DNA from: Meiothermus rufus DSM 22234
GTDB taxonomy: Bacteria > Deinococcota > Deinococci > Deinococcales > Thermaceae
Direction: 5' to 3'
Assembly: GCF_000423425.1 (NCBI RefSeq)
Contig: NZ_AUHY01000026.1
Coordinates: 1 to 36,712, forward strand
Length of the DNA stretch: 36,712 bases
The translations under genes were made by a program, and so were the position numbers. Under the pieces are notes generated by a model. That model searched no databases and was not told where the DNA came from. It saw only the letters and a program-made list of their open reading frames with translations. Each line of letters opens with the position of its first letter. The first letter of the stretch is position 1. Of this stretch, positions 1 to 7,838 are shown piece after piece.

Positions 1-223
1 CCTTTTCTTTTAGGGCTTTTTTCCAGCGGTGGTAGGTGGCCCGGCTGATCCCGACCAGGTCCTGGATCTCCTTCCAGCTCTTTTTACTTTCACGCAGGGC
101 TTTGACCAGTCGGAGCTTGCGCAGACGTTCCTTGACCTCTGGGTCGCCTGCTTTGGCCTCGGCCAGCCTCTGTGCTTGTCTAGCGCCTTGCCATATCTCT
201 CGGCCAACGGTGGTAAACTGCAC
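1..223 (-). CDS. Transposase N-terminus (HTH), cut by window edge
   Basis: Read on the minus strand from a GTG at 223-221, this frame stays open to the window edge (74 codons). It has a good Shine-Dalgarno (AAAGGAGG, plus-strand 232-239). The visible part is basic and ends in a helix-turn-helix with the core GISRATYHRWKK, the N-terminal DNA-binding arrangement of rve-type transposases (IS481/IS3-like). The catalytic domain would lie outside the window, so the family is an inference and intactness cannot be judged. An ORF in another frame over 10-207 is a shadow; this frame is better supported by the RBS and the recognisable HTH. It lies just downstream of the alkyltransferase-like gene, in the same orientation. 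Confidence 0.6.
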   Translation of the reverse strand, partial: MQFTTVGREIWQGARQAQRLAEAKAGDPEVKERLRKLRLVKALRESKKSWKEIQDLVGISRATYHRWKKALKEK

Positions 224-310
224 CTGGGGAACCTCCTTTCTTGGTTGGTTCCCCTCTTTTTATCCCAGCTTAGAGTCTCACATGTGTTTGTCCGGGTTCA
301 GCCTTTTTCC
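224..310 (-). mobile_element. Probable IS terminal region with RBS-masking hairpin
   Basis: This stretch separates the transposase start from the stop of the alkyltransferase-like gene at 322. It contains a perfect 8-bp inverted repeat, GGGGAACC at 226-233 and GGTTCCCC at 247-254, with a 13-base loop. In the transposase mRNA the 3' arm overlaps the end of the AAAGGAGG ribosome-binding site. The outer part carries a sequence on the minus strand around ACATGTGAGACTC (plus about 276-288) that could belong to the IS end. The exact tip and any target duplication cannot be fixed because the other end is outside the window. Confidence 0.4.
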
Positions 311-321
311 CAGGTAACCCT

Positions 322-783
322 TCAAACCTGTCTAGAGTTTGCTTCAAAGCGCAGCAGCCAGGCTTTCAGCCCCTCATGGCCGGCGAACCCCCCCAGCCGG
401 CCATCGGCGTGGATAACCCGTTGGGCGGGCACCACAAGAAAAAAGGGGCAGACCCGCAAGGCTGCCCCGGCGGCCCGAGGGGTTAGACCGCACAACTTTC
501 CCATCTGGGCATAGCTGCGGGTTTCCCCCAGGGGAATCCGCCGCACCGCCTCGTACAGGGCTATGCGGCGGGGGTCGAAGGCGGCATAGTCCAGGGGAAG
601 ATCCAAAAAAGCCTCGCCCTGAGCAGCAAAATACCTCTCCACCCGGCGAGCTAGTTCGCGTAAAAGGGCATTGGGCCGGTCGGGGAAGCCCGCTTGCAGC
701 CGCAGCTCTACCCGTTGCAAGGCTTGGTGGGTGGCCTGGGCCCAGAGCAGCCCTACAGGAGTGGGAATCCACAGGCTGTACAT
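322..783 (-). CDS. DNA alkyltransferase-like protein (ATL), Cys replaced by Ala
   Basis: This 153-residue protein has the fold signature of the C-terminal domain of O6-methylguanine-DNA methyltransferase: SYAQMG (about 90-95), an arginine-bearing segment near 103, and RVIHADGRLGGF after the active-site loop. Where true methyltransferases have PCHRV, this protein reads PAQRV (119-123; codons CCC GCC CAA at plus 429-421), so the acceptor cysteine and the following histidine are both missing. It should therefore bind O6-alkylguanine but not repair it. ATL proteins are known to flag such lesions for nucleotide excision repair through UvrA; Thermus thermophilus has a relative with Ala at this position. 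The ATG at 783 fits the family N-terminus. It follows the TetR gene by one base, so the two are probably cotranscribed. Confidence 0.88.
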   Translation of the reverse strand: MYSLWIPTPVGLLWAQATHQALQRVELRLQAGFPDRPNALLRELARRVERYFAAQGEAFLDLPLDYAAFDPRRIALYEAVRRIPLGETRSYAQMGKLCGLTPRAAGAALRVCPFFLVVPAQRVIHADGRLGGFAGHEGLKAWLLRFEANSRQV

Positions 784-784
784 C

Positions 785-1414
785 TCAAGCCTTGCCAGCT
801 TTTTCTCGTTTGGGTGTCTCCCGTGCCACCGCGCCTTCTAGCATCAGGTTGAGAAACTTATTCATCTCGTCTTTGAGCTGTCGCTGTGGGGTGTAAGCCG
901 CCCAGCGCAGGGCTGAGAGCAGGTAAACATCGGCAATGGAGCGGGAGATGCGCTCGAGGGACATGTCCTGGCGCAGCTTGCCCTGGGCCCTGAGGGGGCG
1001 CAAAATTTCACCGATGAGGTCGCCTAAAGGCAGGGCCTCAAAGGCGGTCTTGGCCCGCTGAGGGTCGGGGTTGAGCAGCTCGTAGGCCAGGGGGGAAAGC
1101 AGTACCCGTTCCCGTTCGCTCACCTCGGCCAGACGCTCCCACAGCCGGCGCAGCACCTCGAGGGGAGGGTCTCCTCGGCCTAGCTCAGCTAAGGCTTGCT
1201 CGCGCAGTTCACCCAGAAGCTGAGCGCCAAAATCCAGCAACACCGCCTCCTTGTAGGCGTAGTAGTTGAAAAAGGTTCCCCGCGAGACGTGCGAAGCCTT
1301 GGCGATATCGGTGGCGGTGGTCTGGTGAAAACCCTTCTCCCGGAACAGGTGAATGGCGGTGCGAAATATGCGGTCGCGGCGGCGCTGCTTCTGCCTTTCC
1401 CGAAGACTGAGCAT
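785..1414 (-). CDS. TetR/AcrR family transcriptional regulator
   Basis: The protein (209 residues from the chosen ATG at 1414) starts with a basic stretch and a TetR-type DNA-binding domain: IFRTAIHLFREKGFHQTT, then the HTH core TDIAKASHVSRGTFFNYYAYKEAVL. The remaining roughly 150 residues are helical and would form the ligand-binding and dimer domain; the ligand is unknown. An upstream TTG at 1462 would add 16 residues unlike the family. The ATG at 1414 is preceded on the minus strand by TACAAT with exactly six bases between, fitting a leaderless message. The gene ends one base before the alkyltransferase-like gene and diverges from the phospholipase D-like operon across 112 bp, so it may regulate itself, the ATL gene or the divergent operon. 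Confidence 0.85.
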   Translation of the reverse strand: MLSLRERQKQRRRDRIFRTAIHLFREKGFHQTTATDIAKASHVSRGTFFNYYAYKEAVLLDFGAQLLGELREQALAELGRGDPPLEVLRRLWERLAEVSERERVLLSPLAYELLNPDPQRAKTAFEALPLGDLIGEILRPLRAQGKLRQDMSLERISRSIADVYLLSALRWAAYTPQRQLKDEMNKFLNLMLEGAVARETPKREKAGKA

Positions 1415-1426
1415 GAAGAGATTGTA
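1415..1426 (-). promoter_or_regulatory. Leaderless -10 of the TetR gene
   Basis: The minus strand reads TACAAT followed by six bases and the ATG at 1414. A -10 box at that distance puts the transcription start at or next to the start codon. There is no convincing -35 hexamer at 16-18 bp and no clear Shine-Dalgarno. The same arrangement (TACAAT, six bases, start) recurs at aroE. Confidence 0.5.
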
Positions 1427-1526
1427 CCCAAGTCTAATAAACTGTGCTAGTTGCCTTTGCAACGAACTACCTGGCTATTGGCCCCCATCCTTATTCAAAG
1501 TCCCCGTTGTAGAGTAAGCACTTGCC

Positions 1527-2645
1527 ATGCAGCGTCGGCTGGTCTCGGAGATTTTTTCCCTTTTACGCGGCTATAAGCGCAGAAGGGGCCGTCGGCAGCG
1601 GGGTAGCCCACTCTGGCTGGCCCTGTTGCTTTTGGGTCTGCTGGGATACGGGCTGTGGGAGACCTACTTTCGTCCCCTTCCCCAAACCTATAAAGCCCCG
1701 GGGGGCCTCGAGCTCTACTTTGCCCCTCAGCAGGGCCGCGAGGCCAAAGCGCGCCTCATCCGCCTGATGGATGGGGCCCAAAACCGCCTCGAGCTAGCCG
1801 TCCACGAGCTCGAGGATCGGGAAATCGGGCAGGCCCTGGTTCGGGCAGCAGCCCGGGGGGTGCAGGTGCGGCTGTTCAGCGAGTCCAACTACCGCCGCGA
1901 GGCCCGCGAGAGCCTGGGCATTCGCAGCCATAATCCGGCTCGCTGCGAGACCTTGCAAAAGGTGCAGGTCTGCTACGATAGCCGTGAGGATGCCCTGATG
2001 CATCACAAGTTCGTGCTGGTGGATGACCAGGGGGTCTGGACCGGCAGCACTAACCTGACCTGGAACGCTTTTGAGCGCAACAACGAGAACAGCCTGTGGC
2101 TTCCGGTAGAAGGCCTGGTGACCCTCTACCGACGGGAGTTCGAGGCGTTGTTTGGCGGCCAGGAAAGTGGACTGGGCCTTTCGGGGCGTTTTCAAATCGG
2201 TACGCTGGAAGGCCAGGTCTACTTCAGCCCAGCAGGAGGGCGCCAGGGGCGGGAAGCCCTGCTCGAGCGGTTGCGGCAGGCTAGGCGGGAGGTCTGGGTG
2301 GCCGCCTTTGTTTTGACCGATGCGACGGTGGTGGAGGCCCTGGTGGCGGCCCATCGGCGTGGGGTGCGGGTGCGCGTGCTGCTGGAAAGCCGCAATCTGC
2401 AAAACTCCGCCCATGCAGCCCTGACCCAGGCTGGCCTCGAGGTGCGCCGGGATGGCAACCCCTACACCATGCACCACAAGGTGATGGTTCTGGATGGCGA
2501 GTGGGTGGTTACCGGCAGCTACAACTTCACTACCTCGGCCTACCGGCGCAACAACGAAAACCTGCTCATCCTGCGCGACGCGGCGCTGGCCCAGCGTTAT
2601 TTGCTCGAGGTAGAAGCTATTTGGAAGGCGGGGGTAGGCTTGTGA
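1527..2645 (+). CDS. Membrane-anchored phospholipase D-like protein, two HKD motifs
   Basis: The 372-residue protein has a basic N-terminus, one transmembrane segment (about 29-44) and two phospholipase D repeats. The first HKD motif is H159, K161, D166 with GSTNLTWN following; the second is H316, K318, D323 with GSYNFTTS following. Each is followed by an RNNEN motif. Both catalytic histidines and lysines are present, so it should be active as a phosphodiesterase or phosphatidyltransferase. The family includes cardiolipin synthases and nucleases; the sequence alone does not decide. One N-terminal anchor and a basic cytoplasmic tail suggest the catalytic part lies outside the membrane. The gene overlaps maf by four bases (GTGA) and heads the mreCD/PBP2 operon, hinting at an envelope role. 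Confidence 0.85.
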   Translation: MQRRLVSEIFSLLRGYKRRRGRRQRGSPLWLALLLLGLLGYGLWETYFRPLPQTYKAPGGLELYFAPQQGREAKARLIRLMDGAQNRLELAVHELEDREIGQALVRAAARGVQVRLFSESNYRREARESLGIRSHNPARCETLQKVQVCYDSREDALMHHKFVLVDDQGVWTGSTNLTWNAFERNNENSLWLPVEGLVTLYRREFEALFGGQESGLGLSGRFQIGTLEGQVYFSPAGGRQGREALLERLRQARREVWVAAFVLTDATVVEALVAAHRRGVRVRVLLESRNLQNSAHAALTQAGLEVRRDGNPYTMHHKVMVLDGEWVVTGSYNFTTSAYRRNNENLLILRDAALAQRYLLEVEAIWKAGVGL

Positions 2646-3223
2646 CTGGGCTACCGACCCTGGTGCTGGCCTCGCAGAGCCCCCGCCGGGCGGAGCTTTT
2701 GCAAAGGCTTGCCCTTCCCTTGCGGATCGTACCAGCCTACCTCGATGAGGAAGCTTTGGGGCACCTCGAGGCCGCCACTATGGCCCAACAACTGGCCTTG
2801 CACAAAGCCCAGGCCGTATGGCGGCCCGGAGAGTGGGTGTTGGCGGCTGATACCGTGGTGGCCCTCGAGGGGGAAAGCTTGGGTAAACCATCTGGTGTCG
2901 AGGAGAACAAGGCTTTTTTGCAACGTCTATCGGGGCGCACCCACAGCGTTTACACCGGCTTCGCCCTCTTTGGGCCGGAGGGGCAGCTGCACGTTGAGGT
3001 GGTCGAGGCCCGGGTCACCTTCCGGGCCTTGGCGGCATGGGAGATAGACTGGTATGCCCAAAGCGGCGAGGGGCTGGACAAGGCTGGGGGCTATGGCATT
3101 CAGGGTTTGGGCATGGTTCTAGTAGAGCGCATTGAAGGGGATTTTTATACCGTGATGGGCTTGCCGGTAAGCCGGGTTTGGCAGCGCCTGGGCGAGTTGG
3201 GCTACTTTTGCCCTGTGCGTTAG
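2642..3223 (+). CDS. maf: Maf family nucleotide pyrophosphatase
   Basis: The GTG at 2642 overlaps the upstream stop codon (GTGA), giving a 193-residue protein of normal Maf length. It begins with the signature LASQSPRRAELL (9-20). D70 in AADTVV is the position of the catalytic aspartate. DKAGGYGIQG and the GDFYTVMGLP segment near the C-terminus are also conserved. Maf proteins hydrolyse non-canonical or certain canonical NTPs (dTTP/UTP types) to monophosphates and are linked to septum and division control. A longer reading from an ATG at 2501 lies wholly inside the upstream gene and is not supported. Position between an envelope enzyme and mreC is the common maf-mre arrangement. Confidence 0.93.
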   Translation: MTGLPTLVLASQSPRRAELLQRLALPLRIVPAYLDEEALGHLEAATMAQQLALHKAQAVWRPGEWVLAADTVVALEGESLGKPSGVEENKAFLQRLSGRTHSVYTGFALFGPEGQLHVEVVEARVTFRALAAWEIDWYAQSGEGLDKAGGYGIQGLGMVLVERIEGDFYTVMGLPVSRVWQRLGELGYFCPVR

Positions 3224-3242
3224 ACTCTGTTGGGGGTAGGGT

Positions 3243-4034
3243 GTGCGTGAAACCCTGGTGCGGCGGACGTTACTGGTAAGCCTGCTTTTGCTGGGGCTCC
3301 TGCTAGCCACCCTCACCCGGCAGTCGGTGCCCACGCTACCGGGTGAGTTCGCGGCCCGCACCGCTCCTTTGTTTGGCTTGGCCTACCGTCTGGGGCAGAA
3401 CACCCGGGCCAGCCTCTCGGCCTTTTTCGACCGGCGCGACCTGCGGGCCGAGCAGCGCAGGATGCAGGCCGAAATACAACAGCTTAGACAGGAAAACCAA
3501 CGCCTGCTTTTGGAAAACCGCCGTCTCCAGGCCACCCTCAGGGTTCAGGCCGTGCAGGGCCTGGGGGTGTTGGCAGTGGTACCGGTCATCGACGACGACG
3601 CCTCGGGCCTCTACCGTCGGCTCTACCTAGGCGCTGGTACGGCCCAGGGGTTGCGGGTGGGCATGCCGGTGACCACTGCAGAAGGGCTGGTAGGGGTGAT
3701 TACCGAGGTGACCACCCATAATGCGGTGGTGCGCACTATCCTCGATCCCGAGTCGCGGGTGGGGGTGCGGCTGGCCAATGCCCCTGGACGGGGTATAGCC
3801 TATGGTGCCCCGCCGCGCCGGCTCCGGGTGGAAGTAGCCCCGGAAGCCAACGTCAAACCGGGAGACAAGGTGGTTTCGGGGGCCTTACAGGGCCTGTACC
3901 CTGCGGGGATTACCGTGGGCACGGTCGAGCAGGTGCTGCCCGCCTCGCCGGGAGACCTCAAGAAGATTTTGCTGGTGCGCCCTGCGGTGCAGATGGCCCT
4001 TTTGGAGGAAGTGCTGGTGCTAAAACCCCTATGA
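3243..4034 (+). CDS. mreC: Rod shape-determining protein MreC
   Basis: The protein starts at a GTG (3243) and has 263 residues. It shows an N-terminal transmembrane helix (about 8-24), a heptad-rich coiled coil (about 63-100, many Gln, Arg, Leu and Glu) and the two beta-rich domains of the MreC family, including GLVGVITEV (about 150) and the GDKVVSGALQGLYPAGITVGTV region near 207-229. MreC forms periplasmic filaments and links MreB and PBP2 in the elongation machinery. It lies 19 bp after maf, and mreD and PBP2 follow. mreB itself is not in this window. Confidence 0.96.
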   Translation: MRETLVRRTLLVSLLLLGLLLATLTRQSVPTLPGEFAARTAPLFGLAYRLGQNTRASLSAFFDRRDLRAEQRRMQAEIQQLRQENQRLLLENRRLQATLRVQAVQGLGVLAVVPVIDDDASGLYRRLYLGAGTAQGLRVGMPVTTAEGLVGVITEVTTHNAVVRTILDPESRVGVRLANAPGRGIAYGAPPRRLRVEVAPEANVKPGDKVVSGALQGLYPAGITVGTVEQVLPASPGDLKKILLVRPAVQMALLEEVLVLKPL

Positions 4035-4088
4035 CCCTTTTTGCTGTGCCTAGCGGCCCACTTCGTTGAATGTGTTGAGTTGTGTATT

Positions 4089-4565
4089 ATGCGGATTCTC
4101 CTAACTGTCGTCCTGGCCTTTTTTATCCAGGGGTTTTTTTCCGGCTTGCTGGGCGAGTATCTGGTTCCCCCCGATCTGATTCATCTGGTGGCGTTGCTAC
4201 TCGCCGCTAGGCTATCTCCCTACGCGGGTCTGCCGCTGGCCTTTGCCCTGGGGCTTTTGCAGGACCTACTCTCGGCAGGGTACCCCGGTTTGCATGCCGT
4301 GGGGCTGTTATTCGCTGCCTATGCCTACTACCGCCTCTCGCGGCTGGTGCACTGGGAAGAGCCGGTAGGCCAGGCGGTGATTCTGGGGGGCAGCTTTGTA
4401 GCCAAATGGGTGGGCCTTTGGCTGGTGGCCTTCTGGTTGCGGCTGGGGTATTTCAACCCTCTCACCCTAGGGCCGGTTATCGTACCGGAGATGCTGCTGA
4501 CCTTCCTGGTCGCCCCTATATTGATCCGGCTTTATGCGCGTTTTTTTCCCTCGCCTAGTCTGTAG
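4089..4565 (+). CDS. mreD: Rod shape-determining membrane protein MreD
   Basis: The protein (158 residues from the ATG at 4089) is almost entirely hydrophobic, with about five membrane helices, as MreD usually has. An open frame extends up to 4041, but the added residues are hydrophilic and cysteine-rich and unlike the family, so the ATG at 4089 was chosen. Recognisable segments are PDLIHLVALLLAARL and a conserved helix with FALGLLQDLLSAG. Identification rests on these features and on the position between mreC and the class B penicillin-binding protein. It is an inner-membrane scaffold of the elongasome. Confidence 0.9.
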   Translation: MRILLTVVLAFFIQGFFSGLLGEYLVPPDLIHLVALLLAARLSPYAGLPLAFALGLLQDLLSAGYPGLHAVGLLFAAYAYYRLSRLVHWEEPVGQAVILGGSFVAKWVGLWLVAFWLRLGYFNPLTLGPVIVPEMLLTFLVAPILIRLYARFFPSPSL

Positions 4566-4574
4566 GAGCCACAG

Positions 4575-6332
4575 GTGAACAACCGTGTCTGGGTCTTACT
4601 AGGGCTTTTCTACCTGCTAATGTTGCTGTTTGTGGGGCGGCTTTGGTATTTGCAGGTTGTTTTGTATGACCAGTACGCTACCCGCAGCCAAGGCAACTAC
4701 CTCCGTACCGAGACCACCTTAGCCCCTCGAGGGCGTATTCTGGATCGCAATGGGCAGGTCATCGCCACCAATCGCTTAGCGGTGGACCTCATTTATGCTG
4801 GCGGTGAGGTTCGTTTCAAAGAGCGTATTCTGGCCCTTGCTGGGCTTGAGGCGCTGCCCAGAGTGGAGCGACAGCCTGTTGAGCTGATGGTGAACGTTCC
4901 CGAGGCCCTGGTGCCTACCCTGGCCGAACTCACCGCAATAGAGCCCAACCTAAGGCTTCAGGAGCGGATGGAGCGGGTTTATCCCAACCCCATTGCTGGG
5001 CCGGTTATCGGCTATACCGCCCTGCCCAACCAGGAGCAGCTCAAAGCCGGTTACGATCCCGAGGAACTGGTGGGGGTCGCTGGCCTCGAGGCTGCCCTGG
5101 AGCCGTATTTGCGCGGCCAAAAGGGCCTGGTGCTGGCGGAGGTCAACGCGCGGGGCCAGCGGCTGCGCTACCAGGAACTCAGGGCACCCCAGGCCGGCAG
5201 CGATGTCTACCTGACCCTCGACCTGGCTTTGCAGCGGGTTGCCGAGCAGGCCCTGCGCGAAGGGGTAGAGGACATCAACCGCATCCGCCTTCGCAACGGC
5301 CTGCCCCTAGCCCGCCAGGCCAAGGGGGCCATTGTGGCCCTGGACCCTCAGAGCGGTGAGGTGCTGGCCATGGCCACTGCTCCAGCTTTTGACCCCAACC
5401 TGTTTGGCCGGCGGCCTCGTCCCAACGAGCAGATTCGTGAGCTGTTCAGCGATCCAGACCGACCGACCTTGAACCGGGCGGTCAATGCCTACCCTCCTGG
5501 CTCAACCTACAAGCTGGTGACCTCGAGCCTGGCTTTAGAGGGCGGCTATGTGAGTGCGGGAACCACCTACCGCTGCAGCCCTTACATCGTTTTTGGGGGT
5601 ATCCGGCGCAACTGGGCCCGCTACGACATGGGGCCTATGACCGTAAAGGAGGCCATTGCCCAAAGCTGCAATACCTGGTACTACCAGCTGGCCATGCAAG
5701 ACCCCATCGGCATGGTAGACCGGCTGCACAAGCGGGCACTGGAGTTAGGGGTGGGGCGGCCTACCGGGTTGGAGATTGGGGAGCAAGTGGGTATCGTGCC
5801 TACCTTGCAGTGGAAGCGGCAGAACATTCCCCGCGACCCCCGCTGGTGGCCGGGGGAGACCCTCTCCATCGCTATTGGGCAGGGCTACAACAAGGCCACC
5901 CCAGTGCAGATTGCGCGGATGCTGGCCACCATCGCCCAGGAGGGACGGCAGCCCGAGCTGCACCTGGTGCGACGGATTGGCCCTCAGCTGGTTCAGCGGC
6001 CTGTGGTGCAGGTGCCAGGCCGGCACTGGAAAACCCTGCAGGAAGGGCTGCGCCTCACGGTAACCTGGGGCACGGCCCGGCACGTGCTGGGTAGCTTTCC
6101 GGTGGCTACGGCAGGCAAGACCGGTACCGCGCAGAACGAAGCCCAGACCCCGGGCCTCGAGCACGCCTGGTACATGGGCTACGGGCCGGTCGACCCCACC
6201 GACCCCCGACCCCCGCTGGTGGTGGTGGCCTTTTTCGAGAATGGGGGCGAGGGCAGCGGGGTGGCCCTGCCTGCGGTGCGCAAGGTGATGGCGGCCTACT
6301 GGAAAGTGGGCCAAGAGTTCGCCACCCGCTAG
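4575..6332 (+). CDS. mrdA: Penicillin-binding protein 2 (elongation transpeptidase)
   Basis: This 585-residue class B penicillin-binding protein makes the peptidoglycan cross-links needed for cell elongation. It has an N-terminal membrane anchor (about 5-27), the PBP dimerisation region with APRGRILDRNG (50-60), and a transpeptidase domain. The three catalytic motifs are all present: S310-TY-K313, S364-C-N366 and K515-T-G517. A Shine-Dalgarno (TAGGAG) precedes the GTG at 4575. It is the last gene of the mre operon; the rodA partner common in other bacteria is absent here. Its 3' end overlaps the convergent carotenoid gene by four bases. Confidence 0.95.
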   Translation: MNNRVWVLLGLFYLLMLLFVGRLWYLQVVLYDQYATRSQGNYLRTETTLAPRGRILDRNGQVIATNRLAVDLIYAGGEVRFKERILALAGLEALPRVERQPVELMVNVPEALVPTLAELTAIEPNLRLQERMERVYPNPIAGPVIGYTALPNQEQLKAGYDPEELVGVAGLEAALEPYLRGQKGLVLAEVNARGQRLRYQELRAPQAGSDVYLTLDLALQRVAEQALREGVEDINRIRLRNGLPLARQAKGAIVALDPQSGEVLAMATAPAFDPNLFGRRPRPNEQIRELFSDPDRPTLNRAVNAYPPGSTYKLVTSSLALEGGYVSAGTTYRCSPYIVFGGIRRNWARYDMGPMTVKEAIAQSCNTWYYQLAMQDPIGMVDRLHKRALELGVGRPTGLEIGEQVGIVPTLQWKRQNIPRDPRWWPGETLSIAIGQGYNKATPVQIARMLATIAQEGRQPELHLVRRIGPQLVQRPVVQVPGRHWKTLQEGLRLTVTWGTARHVLGSFPVATAGKTGTAQNEAQTPGLEHAWYMGYGPVDPTDPRPPLVVVAFFENGGEGSGVALPAVRKVMAAYWKVGQEFATR

Positions 6333-7825
6333 CCCTCTTTGGCCTCGAGGGCGGGGTGGAAGGGGGCAGCCAGGCCCAACCGGGCCAGTATCAACGCGGC
6401 TACCCGCTCGCCGCCTAGGGCCACAGCCGGTACCGACTGCCCAGGAAAAATGGTCTCGCCCACCCGCCACAGGTTGGGGTAGGGGGTGCGGGGGCTCGAG
6501 GTGCGCCAGGGGTGTACCTGGGGATACCCGCCTACCCAGCCCGCCTGCCGCCGGGTGTAGAAGCGGTAGGTTTGGGGAGTGGCCCCTAGGACGAGCTGGG
6601 CGGCCTCGCGAAAACCAGGCAGAAGGCGCTCCACCTGGCCTTCTACTCGAGCCTGCCAGGCCTGTTTCTTAGCCCGGTAGGCCTCCCGATCCAGCCCCTG
6701 CCATTCGGCCAAGGGGGTGTGCACCGAAGCGGAAAGAACCCGCTGGCCCTCAGGGCTACGCAGGGGGTCGTGTGGGTCAGCCAGGCTAAGGAAGACCCAC
6801 TCCCCCTCTCCCGCCCACTGCCGGTACAACGCGCCTGGGGGCACCAGTGAGGCCGGTACGACCGCGTGCAGCACGAATGCCCCCCAGCCGTCGGGGGGAG
6901 GGGGAGAGGGACGCTTTTGCGGCAGCAGGGCCCAGAGGTCGCCGGGGGTTAGGTTGGCCACGAAGACCTCTGCCCTAAAGGTCTCCCGCTCGCCGCGGCG
7001 GCGCCCTCCCAGGGCCACGTCCACGGCCCGCACCCGGCCCCCTTCTACCCACAGCCTTTCCGCCCGGTGCCGGTAAAGCACCCGCCCGCCATAGCGCTGC
7101 ACCACCTGGGCCAGGGTCTCGGCGATGGCCCCCATGCCGCCCAGGGGCACGGCTGGGCCCCGGTGGGGTAGGTCTAAAGCGGCGGCGCCAAACAAGGCAT
7201 AAGTGTGGGCGATATCGCTCTGGGAGGCAATCAAGAGCTGGGCCTCGAGGAAGCGGCGGAAGCCAGGGTCGGGTGGGGTGTGGATCCGGATGGGCCGCAC
7301 CAGGTCGGTCAGTAGTCCGGGAAGCTGCCTTCCCTGATCCAAAGCCCAGGGCAGCCCGCGCCCAAGCAGTAATAGTCCTTCGCGCAGGTCGGCAGGGGGA
7401 AAGGGCAGGCCCGGGGCTAGGGCCCATAGAGCCTGGGCCCGCTCGGCCTGCCAGCGCCAAAAGGGGAGAACTTTGGAACCGAAGGCCGCTCGCTGGGCCC
7501 TTAGCTCCTCTTCCCGCCCTACTGGGCGCACCACCACCCGTCCATCGGGCAGCCAGACCTCCATCAGCGGCTCCCCTGGGGGTAGAAGGCGTACCGGGAA
7601 GCGAACCCCTAGCCGCTGCTCGAGCCGGCGGAAGACCCCTCCCTCCTCGAAGCCGGCCAGCAGGGTAGCCCCCGCGTCAAAGCGAAAACCCCTGTGCCAG
7701 AAGGTGCCGGCGCAGCCGCCGGGGTAGGTGTGGTGCTCCAGGACGGTGACCTCGAGGCCGGCCTGGGCCAACAGCGCGGCGGTAGTGAGCCCGCCCACTC
7801 CCGCCCCGATCACCACTGCATGCAT
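6329..7825 (-). CDS. FAD-dependent carotenoid desaturase, CrtD/CrtI-like
   Basis: The 498-residue protein begins with an FAD-binding Rossmann motif (VVIGAGVGGLTTAALLAQAG) and continues with YPGGCAGTF and FDAGATLLAGFEEGG, the pattern of the CrtD branch (carotenoid C-3',4' desaturase) of the phytoene-desaturase superfamily. The C-terminal FAD-binding stretch is LWRVGETIFPGQSVPAVALGG. Carotenoids of Meiothermus are reported with 3',4'-double bonds, so such an enzyme is expected, but other desaturase or isomerase activities are possible. The start lies 13 bp after a peroxiredoxin gene, so it is probably cotranscribed with the two peroxiredoxins, a link between membrane pigment and oxidative stress. 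No other carotenoid gene is nearby. Confidence 0.75.
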   Translation of the reverse strand: MHAVVIGAGVGGLTTAALLAQAGLEVTVLEHHTYPGGCAGTFWHRGFRFDAGATLLAGFEEGGVFRRLEQRLGVRFPVRLLPPGEPLMEVWLPDGRVVVRPVGREEELRAQRAAFGSKVLPFWRWQAERAQALWALAPGLPFPPADLREGLLLLGRGLPWALDQGRQLPGLLTDLVRPIRIHTPPDPGFRRFLEAQLLIASQSDIAHTYALFGAAALDLPHRGPAVPLGGMGAIAETLAQVVQRYGGRVLYRHRAERLWVEGGRVRAVDVALGGRRRGERETFRAEVFVANLTPGDLWALLPQKRPSPPPPDGWGAFVLHAVVPASLVPPGALYRQWAGEGEWVFLSLADPHDPLRSPEGQRVLSASVHTPLAEWQGLDREAYRAKKQAWQARVEGQVERLLPGFREAAQLVLGATPQTYRFYTRRQAGWVGGYPQVHPWRTSSPRTPYPNLWRVGETIFPGQSVPAVALGGERVAALILARLGLAAPFHPALEAKEG

Positions 7826-7838
7826 AGCCCTGGCCTAC

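Noticed and set aside
322-783. Functional O6-methylguanine-DNA methyltransferase
   Set aside because: The acceptor cysteine is missing (PAQRV), so repair by alkyl transfer is not possible.
5745-6470. 241-codon minus-strand frame over the end of PBP2
   Set aside because: It covers the transpeptidase motifs of PBP2 in antisense and is rich in Gly, Arg and Pro without motifs.
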